NCBI GenBank assembly: GCA_017619255.1
Contig: JAFZSS010000223.1
Span: 1 to 13,881, forward strand
Origin: Muribaculaceae bacterium
GTDB lineage: Bacteria; Bacteroidota; Bacteroidia; Bacteroidales; Muribaculaceae
Length of the DNA stretch: 13,881 nt
Direction: 5' to 3'
This document shows, in pieces, positions 6,501 to 13,881 of the stretch. Below the pieces are notes generated by a model. The model did not search any database and was not told the origin of the DNA. It saw nothing but the letters and a program-made list of their open reading frames with translations. Numbering within the stretch: position 1 is the first letter of the stretch; the number at the start of each line of letters is the position of its first letter. A program made the translations under genes and the position numbers.

Positions 6501-8588
6501 TTATCTTGTCATGCGCTTGAGAACATTGTAACTGGGAAGCACGCCAAGTTCACCTGCCTTGCTCAAGTCGGCAACACCCGCGGCCTTATTGCCCATGCGC
6601 AAGTACATCAGGCCACGATTATAGTAAGCCTCGGCCAAATCCGGTTTGATCTGGATAGCATTGGTATAACAACTGATGGCACTGGTATAATCGCCCTGCA
6701 GCATGTAGGCATTGCCCTTGTTATAGTGGGCATAGACATTCTTGGGCGACAGTTTGATGATTTGGTCCAAATCGTCCATCACCAAATCAATTAGAGTCAC
6801 ATCCTGACGCTGGCGTAGCATCGCCTGAGACTTTGCGTCGGGAGCTCCGTCAAGCAATTCCGAAGCATTTTCATCACGCGCCTGAGCCATGAGATATTGC
6901 ATGTAATGGGCGTCGGAGCGCAGGACATAAGCCAAAGTGAAATTCGGACTCAAAGCGATTGCATTGTCGGCATCACTGATCGCAGCCTCGGGGTTCTTGA
7001 CCAAAAGGTAATCCAATCCCCTGGCAAAGTAATCCACACTGCGGGCCTTATCCAGTGACAACAGACTATTGTAGTACTCAATGCTTGAGAAATGGCGTTG
7101 GATGGCTTCCTCGTCAAGGGCGGTCTCTCCCGCAACCAAGGTCAACTTAAGCGGCAATAAGCGCGCATCATTGATGTCACCAATCTCGCTGGTGTAATGC
7201 AGATTGCCGTTAAAGCCATTGGCCTTGTCATAATAAGACAATGTGAACATCGGCATGGGCTCGACCTCAACATTGTCGTTCTGGACATGGCCTCGCTGAC
7301 GATTGGCATACTCGGGCTTGACCGGTTCACTGTCTTTTACCGTGAGCAGCGTGTTGAATCGGTCCATGATTTCCTCGGCCGTCTCAGGCTCATCAACATC
7401 ATTCAACGCCCGTTGTTCGGCCTTTTTGATAGCAGCCACCTCTATCTCTACCGGGTTAAAAGTGGAGACATGCGTCTTGTTGCGACGGAAAATGGCCATT
7501 GCCTTCTCATAGTCGGCACCGCCACCCTTATAGTCACCCATGCGCTTTTTTGCCTCGCCGCGCGCCATATAACCTGCTTCAAAATTCGGGTACTTCTTCA
7601 GTATAGCGGTGAAATCGCTGACCGCTTCACGATATTGACCCGTACGCATGTGCAGCAGGGCCCGGTTATACAGTGCGATGAAATTGGACGGGTTTGTCTT
7701 TAGCACAAAATCAAAGTCGGTGATTGCCTTATTGTTATCGCCCACTTCGGCTCGCAACAAGCCCCTATTAAAATGGGCTTCCTGACTCGCAGGGTCCAAA
7801 CCGATGGCATAGTCATAGTCGGCCATCGCGCCAAAGTAATCATCAAGATTATACTTCATGTAAGCGCGATTGATGAAGTAGCCGGCATAATGCGGTTCCA
7901 ACAAGATGGCACTGTCCATGTCGGCCAGCGCACCTTCAAAGTCTTTGTTCATGCGTGTGGCAATCTCAGCACGCATGACATAGGCTCCTGGATTGTTCTT
8001 GCTGAGGGCTATGCTGCGGTTCAGGTTGTCGAGCGCAGCAACAGTATCCTCCCTTGCCAGACTCATCTGAGCCAAACCCAAGTATGCGCGGTCGTTGCGC
8101 CTATCAAGTTGCAAGAGCCGTTCAAAGGTTTGCTGCGCCTCATCATAGTTTTTGAGCTCTATCTCACACACGGCACGATTCATGAGCATGTTCTTGTCCT
8201 CAGGCATGAGTTCAAGTCCCGCGTCATAGTCTTCGACTGCCCCAACATAATTACGCAGGTTTTGGCGAGCCACTCCTCTCACCTGATAGGCGTCGACAAT
8301 GAAGGGGTTTCGCTCTATGGCCATGCCTGCATCTTGTTCGGCACCGCCATAATCCTCAAGACTGATTTTGGCCACCGAGCGGTAGAAATAGGGCTCCGCA
8401 AGAAACGGCTTTGCCTTTATCGCCTGGTTAAAATATTGGATGGCAAGAATATAATCCTCAAAATATAGAGCGTTGCGCCCAATCGTCACCACCTGGTCGG
8501 TATTGATCTGGGCCCGGGCCGCCACAGTCATTGCCAGCATAGCCAGCAAAGACGCCAAACGCACGCATATCGTCGATTTCTTCTTCAT
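6501..8588 (-). CDS. Exported tetratricopeptide-repeat protein
   Basis: The product is 695 residues with a signal peptide (MKKKSTICVRLASLLAMLAM..ARAQ, cleavage near 27). About ten consecutive TPR units fill residues 33-370, many with typical features such as AHFNRGLLRAEVGDNNKAIT and ALYNRALLHMRTGQYREAVS. A non-repeat region spans about 371-505, partly charged and probably flexible. Further TPR units follow at about 518-551 and 616-684, interrupted by an insert at about 560-600. TPR arrays bind proteins, so a periplasmic scaffold or assembly role is plausible, but no partner is evident. The ATG at 8588 is used rather than the one at 8621, because the promoter at 8639-8608 places the transcription start near 8601 and the signal peptide begins at Met 8588. 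Confidence 0.9.
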   Translation of the reverse strand: MKKKSTICVRLASLLAMLAMTVAARAQINTDQVVTIGRNALYFEDYILAIQYFNQAIKAKPFLAEPYFYRSVAKISLEDYGGAEQDAGMAIERNPFIVDAYQVRGVARQNLRNYVGAVEDYDAGLELMPEDKNMLMNRAVCEIELKNYDEAQQTFERLLQLDRRNDRAYLGLAQMSLAREDTVAALDNLNRSIALSKNNPGAYVMRAEIATRMNKDFEGALADMDSAILLEPHYAGYFINRAYMKYNLDDYFGAMADYDYAIGLDPASQEAHFNRGLLRAEVGDNNKAITDFDFVLKTNPSNFIALYNRALLHMRTGQYREAVSDFTAILKKYPNFEAGYMARGEAKKRMGDYKGGGADYEKAMAIFRRNKTHVSTFNPVEIEVAAIKKAEQRALNDVDEPETAEEIMDRFNTLLTVKDSEPVKPEYANRQRGHVQNDNVEVEPMPMFTLSYYDKANGFNGNLHYTSEIGDINDARLLPLKLTLVAGETALDEEAIQRHFSSIEYYNSLLSLDKARSVDYFARGLDYLLVKNPEAAISDADNAIALSPNFTLAYVLRSDAHYMQYLMAQARDENASELLDGAPDAKSQAMLRQRQDVTLIDLVMDDLDQIIKLSPKNVYAHYNKGNAYMLQGDYTSAISCYTNAIQIKPDLAEAYYNRGLMYLRMGNKAAGVADLSKAGELGVLPSYNVLKRMTR

Positions 8589-8607
8589 TATTACGAAATA
8601 ATAACGG

Positions 8608-8639
8608 CAAAAATAAGGCAAAATTTCACTGCAACCAAA
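8608..8639 (-). promoter_or_regulatory. Promoter for the TPR protein gene
   Basis: On the minus strand TTTG (8639-8636), a 20-nt spacer and TATTTTTG (8615-8608) match the Bacteroidetes consensus. Transcription is predicted near 8601, giving a leader of about 12 nt to the ATG at 8588. Confidence 0.7.
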
Positions 8640-8714
8640 AAACGCAGCACAAGGAGCCGTTTTTTCACATTTAATGGCTTTTTATCTTAAAAGACACTAA
8701 AGGATTGAGAGTTT

Positions 8715-8746
8715 TTTGGCTGGGTGGAGAAAAAGTGCGATATTTG
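8715..8746 (+). promoter_or_regulatory. Promoter for the double META protein gene
   Basis: TTTG (8715-8718), a 20-nt spacer and GATATTTG (8739-8746) match the -33/-7 pattern except for G in place of the first T of the -7 element. Transcription is predicted near 8753, about 23 nt before the ATG. Confidence 0.55.
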
Positions 8747-8775
8747 AAGATTGAAACAAAAATGCTTGACAAGAA

Positions 8776-9636
8776 ATGAAAAGATATATCGTTCTGACGC
8801 TCTTACTGGCGATGCTGATGGCCCCTGCCACGATGGATGCCCGCAAGAAGAAAGACAACAAATATAACAAGAAAACCGTCAACATCGAGGCAACCTCGAC
8901 CGATGTTGAACAGCCCATGCGCGAAGTGAGCATTACAAATGCCGCAGAGCAACTTTATGGTGAATGGACCATCGTCAGCGTGCGCAAGAAGAAAGTATAC
9001 ACCATCGAACGCGCTTACCTATACCTTGACTTTGCCGGGGGCAACAAGGTTTATGGCAACAACGGCTGCAATACCATCAACGGCACATTCCAACTGAACG
9101 GCAATAACATCATGTTCAGTGATTTCATTTCGACCGACAATTCGTGCGAGAATGTTACCAGCGAAAAAACCATCATGCATGCGCTGGCCGATGTGCGTCG
9201 TTTCACGCTCACTGCCCAGTATAATGCGCAATACCTGAACCTGATGAACTCCAAGGGAACAGTGATTGCCGTGCTCAAGCGCCATAACCTGGACGCGATG
9301 AACGGAGCCTGGCTCGTTAAAGAGATTAACAGCGAGAATGTCACCGACCTGAACATGCGCCTGGTCATTGATGCCGTCATGCAGACCATCCATGGTGACA
9401 CGGGATGCAACCTCATCAACGGCATCATCACCCTCGACCCCTCAAAGGACATGGCCATCCAATTTGAGGATCTGCGCTCCGCCGAGCACGAGTGCGATGC
9501 CATCGACAACGAGACCGACCTGCTGCTGGCCCTTGAGAGCACCGAGTCCTGCAAACGCATCAACCAGAACGAGATGGCGCTGCTGGATCATCGGGGCAAC
9601 ATAGTGATTGTGCTGCAACACATCAAGTTGAGGTAA
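8776..9636 (+). CDS. Exported protein with two META (HslJ-like) domains
   Basis: The product has 286 residues. The N-terminus (MKRYIVLTLLLAMLMAPATMDA) is a signal peptide, followed by a lysine-rich segment (24-33). Two META domains follow: about 60-170 with YGNNGCNTINGTF (93-105), and about 174-285 with HGDTGCNLINGII (206-218). Each repeats the family pattern GCN-x-x-x-G, followed by a second Cys about 25-30 residues later (C124 in STDNSCEN, C240 in SAEHECDA). The META domain occurs in the heat-shock and novobiocin-resistance protein HslJ and in Leishmania META1; its biochemical role is unknown. The protein is probably periplasmic or surface-located. A bidirectional terminator follows. Confidence 0.88.
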   Translation: MKRYIVLTLLLAMLMAPATMDARKKKDNKYNKKTVNIEATSTDVEQPMREVSITNAAEQLYGEWTIVSVRKKKVYTIERAYLYLDFAGGNKVYGNNGCNTINGTFQLNGNNIMFSDFISTDNSCENVTSEKTIMHALADVRRFTLTAQYNAQYLNLMNSKGTVIAVLKRHNLDAMNGAWLVKEINSENVTDLNMRLVIDAVMQTIHGDTGCNLINGIITLDPSKDMAIQFEDLRSAEHECDAIDNETDLLLALESTESCKRINQNEMALLDHRGNIVIVLQHIKLR

Positions 9637-9655
9637 CTGTCCTGTGAGCGATAAA

Positions 9656-9692
9656 AATAATGAGCGCGGCCGATAAGGTCGCGCTCATTATT
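9656..9692. terminator. Bidirectional intrinsic terminator
   Basis: A 16-bp stem with one G-T pair (9656-9671 with 9677-9692) encloses the loop GATAA. On the minus strand the stem ends in ATTATT followed by TTTAT, a good T-run; on the + strand the run is weaker. It sits between convergent genes ending at 9636 (+) and 9718 (-). Confidence 0.85.
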
Positions 9693-9717
9693 GCTTTCAC
9701 AATACCCGAAAATAGTG

Positions 9718-11688
9718 TCAGTTGGCCATCCTCTTGACTGCTGTGCGGGAACCGTCGCTGTGGGTGGTAATGACGATGTTCACCCCATCCTGCGGTGTCT
9801 CGCTGACGATGCCAGCCGGATTGACATACTTGATGTCAATGACCTGCTTGTCTGAAACGGCTTCATCAACGGCAGCACAGGAAATGATAGCCAAAGGGTA
9901 GATGGTATAATTGGTGAAATAGTCATCGTCGGTGGAATGGATGCGGTGACTTACGGGCTGATTCTCTTCCCATGCCTCGCCGATGGCGAAGACACACAAT
10001 AGACCGAAGTTGCAACCCTCTTTGTCCATCATTTCGGCCTCCAACTGAGGAGCGTAGTCATAGCCAATTTTCACTGCCACATCTCCCGACTCGTTGCACA
10101 GATAAGGCTTGCCATCCTTGTAATAGAAGAAACCGTCGGCACGGCCCACCTCATTACCCAAGGCAGTGAGGTAATCCTGACTCAAGTCATAGCGGAACAG
10201 CGTCAATGTGGGCAGTTCCACATCCACGAGAGCGGCAGGCGCGCTATTGAGCACCAGACGCGGGTTAGTCATGCGGTCGGCCAGCACGCCCTTGACGGTG
10301 CCAGGCATGAGCACCTCGGCATCGGCAACAGCGTTGAAGAACTCTTCATTGTCAGAGCAGTCGAGTGCAATCCAGTCGGGGTACCACGCCATCCACTCGG
10401 CATAACCCCAATCCTCATAAGTATCATAATAGATCTCATCGACATTGTCGGTCACAAAGATCAGCTTACCCGCATCGCCATTGACAACGGCAGCGACATA
10501 GAGTGTGTCGTTAAGCTTGTATGTCTGACCATCTTCACCCTCATAAACGACCTTCCACAGGCGGGTGCCGGGATTGGAACTGATGGTGATGGGATAAAGC
10601 TCGATTACGCCATTATACAATGTCAACATGCCCTCGATAGAATAAACCTCGGTAGAATCCACTTCAGGATACTCAATGCCAAACTTGTTAAAGCCGACAA
10701 GCGATGCCTCGTAGGTTAAATCATCCTCTGTCTCGATACTCGTTATCATGAAAGTACCGTTTGGATTGATTTTGCTCAAGTGGACACCCTCAAAGAAGAC
10801 CTTGTAGTTCTCCCAGCCCTCCTCGGGGTCAGAGATATAGGACATATAACCCGTGCAGTCAAACGGCGAATAGTACTCTTCATCGAGAATTGTCTTGGGA
10901 TTGCCGAAATGGGCAGGTTCACCTATCTCAACGAGTCCTTTATAGGTTTGCTTCACGCCTGTCCAGCCAGCAGGAATGACAGCGCCAAGCGGATATTGCT
11001 TGCCTGTGTCACCATAAATGACACCCGCAATGGCATTGCCCTCCTCGTCGAGTTGCATGACCCAAAGGTGGTCATTCCACTGAAAGTTGACATAGACATC
11101 GCTGATGAACTGGAACGCAGTGCCGTCCTCCAGGGCCGCCAGATGATGAAGCGAGTCCAGCTTGGTGATGTTGGGATCAATGGGATCCTCGGGATCCGGG
11201 TCTACAGGGCCCTCGCTGTCGGTAGTCACAACGATGCTTGCCACTTGGGCGTTCTTGGAGCCGTAATGGGTAATGGTCACCGCCGACGCGCTGCCTGCCC
11301 AAGTGCCCACGCCATCAGTCACGCTATAGTCGCCCACATCGGCGAGCAAGTCAAAGTTTGTCGTGTTGGCGGCATTGACAGTGATTCCCGTGATGCTACC
11401 CTCGGCTACCGACAAGGTGATAGAACCGTCAACATAGATGCGCAGCGAGAAACTGCCTTGTGAGTTCCAGATGCGCGTCGGGGTCGCACCATCGACTGCC
11501 GACAGTGTCACACCGCCCACGGTCACAGGGCCAGCCTGTGTCAAATTGGTTCCAGCACTTTGATCGGGCACAGCATAGCCCATTGCAGTAATACCCTCAG
11601 CGGTCGAGAAATCAAAGGTCACCTCGGCTGCCTGTAATGAGAAAAAGGCCAAAAAGGCCATCAAATTCAGTAAGAAAAAACGATTCAT
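9718..11688 (-). CDS. Large secreted protein with OB-fold-like repeats and a Bacteroidales C-terminal tail
   Basis: The product is 656 residues. MNRFFLLNLMAFLAFFSLQA is a signal peptide. Residues about 22-157 form a beta-rich N-terminal domain seen in secreted Bacteroidales proteins, with GSITGITVNAAN at 97-108. A Pro/Asp linker (160-173) leads to beta-rich regions starting with SLHHLAALEDGTAFQFISDV (about 179 on), which resemble OB-fold-like modules with VIPAGWTGV..TYKGLVEI (238-255). Similar modules may recur near 345-440 and 385-500. The C-terminus (about 615-656: KYVNPAGIVSE, DGVNIVITTHSDGSRTAVK) matches a tail common in gut Bacteroidales exported proteins. No catalytic motif is seen. The ATG at 11688 is used because the one at 11772 lies upstream of the promoter and would spoil the signal peptide. 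Confidence 0.85.
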   Translation of the reverse strand: MNRFFLLNLMAFLAFFSLQAAEVTFDFSTAEGITAMGYAVPDQSAGTNLTQAGPVTVGGVTLSAVDGATPTRIWNSQGSFSLRIYVDGSITLSVAEGSITGITVNAANTTNFDLLADVGDYSVTDGVGTWAGSASAVTITHYGSKNAQVASIVVTTDSEGPVDPDPEDPIDPNITKLDSLHHLAALEDGTAFQFISDVYVNFQWNDHLWVMQLDEEGNAIAGVIYGDTGKQYPLGAVIPAGWTGVKQTYKGLVEIGEPAHFGNPKTILDEEYYSPFDCTGYMSYISDPEEGWENYKVFFEGVHLSKINPNGTFMITSIETEDDLTYEASLVGFNKFGIEYPEVDSTEVYSIEGMLTLYNGVIELYPITISSNPGTRLWKVVYEGEDGQTYKLNDTLYVAAVVNGDAGKLIFVTDNVDEIYYDTYEDWGYAEWMAWYPDWIALDCSDNEEFFNAVADAEVLMPGTVKGVLADRMTNPRLVLNSAPAALVDVELPTLTLFRYDLSQDYLTALGNEVGRADGFFYYKDGKPYLCNESGDVAVKIGYDYAPQLEAEMMDKEGCNFGLLCVFAIGEAWEENQPVSHRIHSTDDDYFTNYTIYPLAIISCAAVDEAVSDKQVIDIKYVNPAGIVSETPQDGVNIVITTHSDGSRTAVKRMAN

Positions 11689-11712
11689 TTGCACATTAAT
11701 ATTTTTCTGGTA

Positions 11713-11720
11713 CAAAATTA
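11713..11720 (-). promoter_or_regulatory. -7 promoter element for the large secreted protein gene
   Basis: The minus strand reads TAATTTTG, matching TAnnTTTG, with transcription predicted near 11706, about 18 nt before the ATG. The -33 region holds several T/G-rich runs but no TTTG at the usual distance. It starts just past the terminator of the upstream gene. Confidence 0.5.
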
Positions 11721-11746
11721 CTGCCAATAACCATAACAAAAACAAC

Positions 11747-11790
11747 AATGGCCCGAAAAAAGTTATCAACAAGTGCTTTTTCGGGCCATT
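11747..11790 (-). terminator. Intrinsic terminator of the DUF4153 gene
   Basis: A perfect 14-bp stem (AATGGCCCGAAAAA at 11790-11777 on the minus strand with its complement at 11760-11747) encloses a 16-nt loop. On the minus strand the descending arm is TTTTTCGGGCCATT, then GTTGTTTTTG. It lies 19 bp beyond the stop codon of the DUF4153 gene and before the next promoter. Confidence 0.78.
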
Positions 11791-11808
11791 TTAGTCGGTC
11801 TATCGATA

Positions 11809-13512
11809 TCATTTGGTCAGCAACAAGCCATCAATTCTCAAATAGCCTTTCCCGTGACTATAATTAATAGCGTACCCGCTAACAATCAACATGGCTTCGT
11901 CATTCGTCAGAATAAACGGATCGGGTGTTTCATCCTGCCACTTCTCACTATCCAAAGCAATCAAATCCCTCTTGTTGACTTCAAATGTCTGGCTGAGTCC
12001 GCTTTTCGAGCTTAAAACATACTTTATGATATCATCAGCAGGACTGATTTCTTGATCTTCCATGTTATTCATCCATTCCATAAAGCGATAGCCATCGGGA
12101 ATCTTTATCTGTCGGAATAATTCCCAATTAGCATAATTGTCATCATGATAACTAATGGGTTTGTCGTCTTCCATTCTTGCTACCGTACCGATCTCGGCAT
12201 CCCTGGAAACCAAATCGGTAATATCCTTATAGCGGTAGAAATCTTGTAAGTAGTCAAGTTTACTATCGATCGAGGCTGCGGTTTTTTTATCCACCGTCAG
12301 TAGCCATTTCTCGTATTGGTCACCCGACAGGGGAAACTGCGTCAAGCCCGACGCAGAGAATGCGCTGCGCGCCTCATTTTTCAACTGACGGAGTGTGGCA
12401 TTGGGGATGCTCTGCGGGCCCACCGAGATGAGCAGAAGAATCAGTGCGAACGAAGCAGGAATCAGCCAGATGCGCTTGTTGCGTGTGAAAATCAGCCACA
12501 GACACACAGCATAACACCAAAAGTTGAACACCAGCAAGTACAGACGGCTCACCGTGATGCCATAATCGCTCAGACGACGGCCAACAGCCACAGTCATCAA
12601 CGCAAGCAACGGAAACATCACCACAGGCAGGCAGCGTGTCACCCCCTTGAACAGGCGATTACCATCCTGGTGCTGAACGGGATATGTAATATAAATAAGT
12701 AAAATCATCAACACCATGCTTCCCGACACGAGATAACTCACACCCCCCACGGGCAGTTTCCATTGGAACAGAATCTGTGCAGCATAGATGTAAAGCGTGA
12801 TCATGTAAAGCGCCAGCAGTGGGATAAACAAGTACTGCACCACACCCTTTGCAAAATGCGAAAACTCCACCACCACATCCAAATGCTTGCTCTCGCCCTT
12901 GGGAATAAGGTTCATGAACAGCGTGGGCGCAAGCATCGTCATGCACACTGCCGCGATGTCCATAAACAGGCCAGAATCCACATCTATCCCGAAAAGCATC
13001 TTTAAAGATTCCAAGAACAGATTCAATCCTAATGTCAAGAGACCACCTATCACGAAAGATAAGCCGAGAAACACCACTGTGCGAATAGAGAAGTTCCAGA
13101 ACTGCACATCCTGATGCTTGCGGTAGAAACAGGCAACGAATACAGCCAAAGACATAGCGGCAATGGTAGCGCTTACTGCAATCAGCTGAGGTGTGGAGAA
13201 ATGGTCAAATCCAGACAAATAGACCGAAACAGCCAGCCACAGGGCATGGACCAAGACTTGAACCACCACTGCGACTGTCCGGCTCTTGAAGTCCTCGGCA
13301 ATCAGGGCCAAGGCAACGGCAAGCACGGCTCCTGTGGCGGGATAGAAGATAAAGAAAAAGTCCTTCTTGTCTCCCAACGAGCCATTGTGGTTTAGATAGA
13401 TGAGGAAACCACCCAACAGAAGCGTTAGCAGCATTGCCACCGGGAAACGCTTGAAACTCTGACCGAAATGCTCCGCCAGCGATTTAGGTGAAAAATTTCT
13501 CATGATGCTCAT
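11809..13512 (-). CDS. DUF4153 family integral membrane protein
   Basis: The product is 567 residues. The N-terminal two thirds contain about eleven hydrophobic segments, near residues 24-40, 52-72, 80-99, 108-129, 144-166, 183-203, 224-248, 256-278, 293-310, 322-341 and 348-366. The last 200 residues are soluble and charged, a layout typical of DUF4153 proteins in Bacteroidetes. PKGESKH at 204-210 lies between membrane segments. The function is unknown. The ATG at 13512 is chosen because GGAGG lies 7 nt upstream; a TTG at 13527 and an ATG at 13503 are alternatives. Its terminator follows at 11790-11747. The gene is divergent from the RNase P RNA. Confidence 0.88.
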   Translation of the reverse strand: MSIMRNFSPKSLAEHFGQSFKRFPVAMLLTLLLGGFLIYLNHNGSLGDKKDFFFIFYPATGAVLAVALALIAEDFKSRTVAVVVQVLVHALWLAVSVYLSGFDHFSTPQLIAVSATIAAMSLAVFVACFYRKHQDVQFWNFSIRTVVFLGLSFVIGGLLTLGLNLFLESLKMLFGIDVDSGLFMDIAAVCMTMLAPTLFMNLIPKGESKHLDVVVEFSHFAKGVVQYLFIPLLALYMITLYIYAAQILFQWKLPVGGVSYLVSGSMVLMILLIYITYPVQHQDGNRLFKGVTRCLPVVMFPLLALMTVAVGRRLSDYGITVSRLYLLVFNFWCYAVCLWLIFTRNKRIWLIPASFALILLLISVGPQSIPNATLRQLKNEARSAFSASGLTQFPLSGDQYEKWLLTVDKKTAASIDSKLDYLQDFYRYKDITDLVSRDAEIGTVARMEDDKPISYHDDNYANWELFRQIKIPDGYRFMEWMNNMEDQEISPADDIIKYVLSSKSGLSQTFEVNKRDLIALDSEKWQDETPDPFILTNDEAMLIVSGYAINYSHGKGYLRIDGLLLTK

Positions 13513-13519
13513 AGTAATA

Positions 13520-13524
13520 CCTCC
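13520..13524 (-). promoter_or_regulatory. Shine-Dalgarno site of the DUF4153 gene
   Basis: The minus strand reads GGGAGGT, with GGAGG ending 7 nt before the ATG at 13512. A consensus site like this is unusual in Bacteroidetes and is seen at no other gene here. It decides the start against the TTG at 13527 and the ATG at 13503. Confidence 0.75.
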
Positions 13525-13640
13525 CAAAGTCTATATAAAAAACGAGAACAAGACCTTATTATTGCTTTAACATATAATGGTTTTCCATATGGTCACACAC
13601 CCCTAAATATCCATAGAACGCAGGCAAATACTCCCTATAA

Positions 13641-13672
13641 TTTGCGCCCTTTGATAATTCGTTGTAATTTTG
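13641..13672 (+). promoter_or_regulatory. Promoter of the RNase P RNA gene
   Basis: TTTG (13641-13644), a 20-nt spacer and TAATTTTG (13665-13672) match the Bacteroidetes consensus. Transcription is predicted near 13680, exactly where the RNase P RNA homology begins. The remaining 13528-13640 interval shows nothing else identifiable. Confidence 0.75.
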
Positions 13673-13679
13673 TGGCCTC

Positions 13680-13881
13680 AAAGAGAGCAGTATGGTGGCT
13701 TGTCGCTCGTTAACATCACATGGTTGCGAGAGGAAAGTCCGGGCAACACAGAGCATCACATTTCTTAACGGGAAGCTGCGGGTGACCGTAGGGTTAAGGT
13801 GACAGAAAACAACCGCCGCAATAGCGGTAAGGGTGAAAAGGTGGGGTAAAAGCCCACCGGGCGCTGTGGCGACACAGCGTG
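13680..13881 (+). ncRNA. rnpB: RNase P RNA (class A), 5' portion
   Basis: The catalytic RNA of RNase P, which matures tRNA 5' ends, is recognised from conserved blocks. GAGGAAAGTCCGGGC (13730-13744) is the CR-I/P4 strand. ACAGAAAACAACCGCC (13803-13818) followed by GGTAAGGGTGAAAAGGT (13825-13841) is the CR-II/III region. A P11-like stem (CTTAAC with GTTAAG) encloses a P12 stem (CTGCGG with CCGTAG) capped by a GTGA tetraloop. The gene runs off the right edge, so the partner strands of P1, P2 and P4 and the 3' end are not visible. The start is placed from the upstream promoter. The minus-strand reading frame overlapping this region is not a gene. Confidence 0.95.

Noticed and set aside
7773..8468. 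Long plus-strand frame (231 residues) opposite the TPR gene
   Set aside because: It is antisense to a well-supported TPR gene in a codon-biased region. Its composition is that of a shadow frame.
10780..11463. Long plus-strand frame (227 residues) opposite the large secreted protein
   Set aside because: It is antisense to a gene with a signal peptide, promoter and terminator, and shows no family features of its own.
13559..13759. 66-residue minus-strand frame
   Set aside because: It overlaps the RNase P RNA and its promoter, and has no supported start.
1..13881. CRISPR arrays, tRNA genes, insertion sequences, defence or toxin-antitoxin modules
   Set aside because: I found no spaced direct repeats, tRNA cloverleaf, transposase, integrase or recognisable defence domain. 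The hairpins present all fit terminators or RNase P structure, except the ambiguous one at 690-721.

Overview
The window reads as ordinary chromosomal housekeeping DNA from a member of the Bacteroidales, probably a gut lineage near Muribaculaceae or Prevotellaceae. The evidence: most genes are preceded by a Bacteroidetes-type promoter (-33 TTTG and -7 TAnnTTTG, about 20 nt apart), leaders are very short and mostly lack a Shine-Dalgarno sequence, and the protein families are typical of the group (DUF5106-thioredoxin, double META, OB-fold secreted protein with a C-terminal KYVNPAG...GVNIV..SDG tail, DUF4153). The genus is inference. I see no CRISPR array, tRNA, insertion sequence, prophage, toxin-antitoxin or recognisable defence system.

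Layout. 1-750: 5' end of a membrane protein running off the left edge (-), a 50-residue single-pass membrane protein (341-493, -), and short intergenic stretches of about 200 and 254 bp. 748-1960: a multi-pass membrane protein (-) divergent from a YigZ/IMPACT protein (+). 2048-5150: four genes on the minus strand, in transcription order Cys-tRNA(Pro) deacylase (ybaK-like), chorismate synthase (aroC), acyl-ACP thioesterase, and a membrane-anchored protein of unknown function. The first three overlap by 4 and 11 bp and must form an operon. 5156-5203: two interleaved divergent promoters. 5224-6420: exported thioredoxin-fold protein (+). 6501-8588: exported TPR-repeat protein (-). 8776-9636: exported double META-domain protein (+). 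9718-11688: large secreted protein (-). 11809-13512: DUF4153 membrane protein (-). 13680 to the right edge: RNase P RNA (+), incomplete.

Convergent pairs are separated by strong bidirectional hairpins (6444-6483 and 9656-9692), and the DUF4153 gene ends in its own 14-bp hairpin (11747-11790). In several genes (YigZ, the thioredoxin-fold protein, the TPR protein, the large secreted protein) the longest reading frame begins upstream of the predicted transcription start, so I moved the start to the first ATG inside the transcript. In the exported proteins among them this also places a signal peptide at the N-terminus.

I did not find a convincing undescribed multi-gene system. The items most worth a second look are the interleaved divergent promoters at 5156-5203, the DUF5106-thioredoxin-DUF3887-like fusion, the small membrane protein at 341-493, and the coupling of an acyl-ACP thioesterase to aroC and ybaK.
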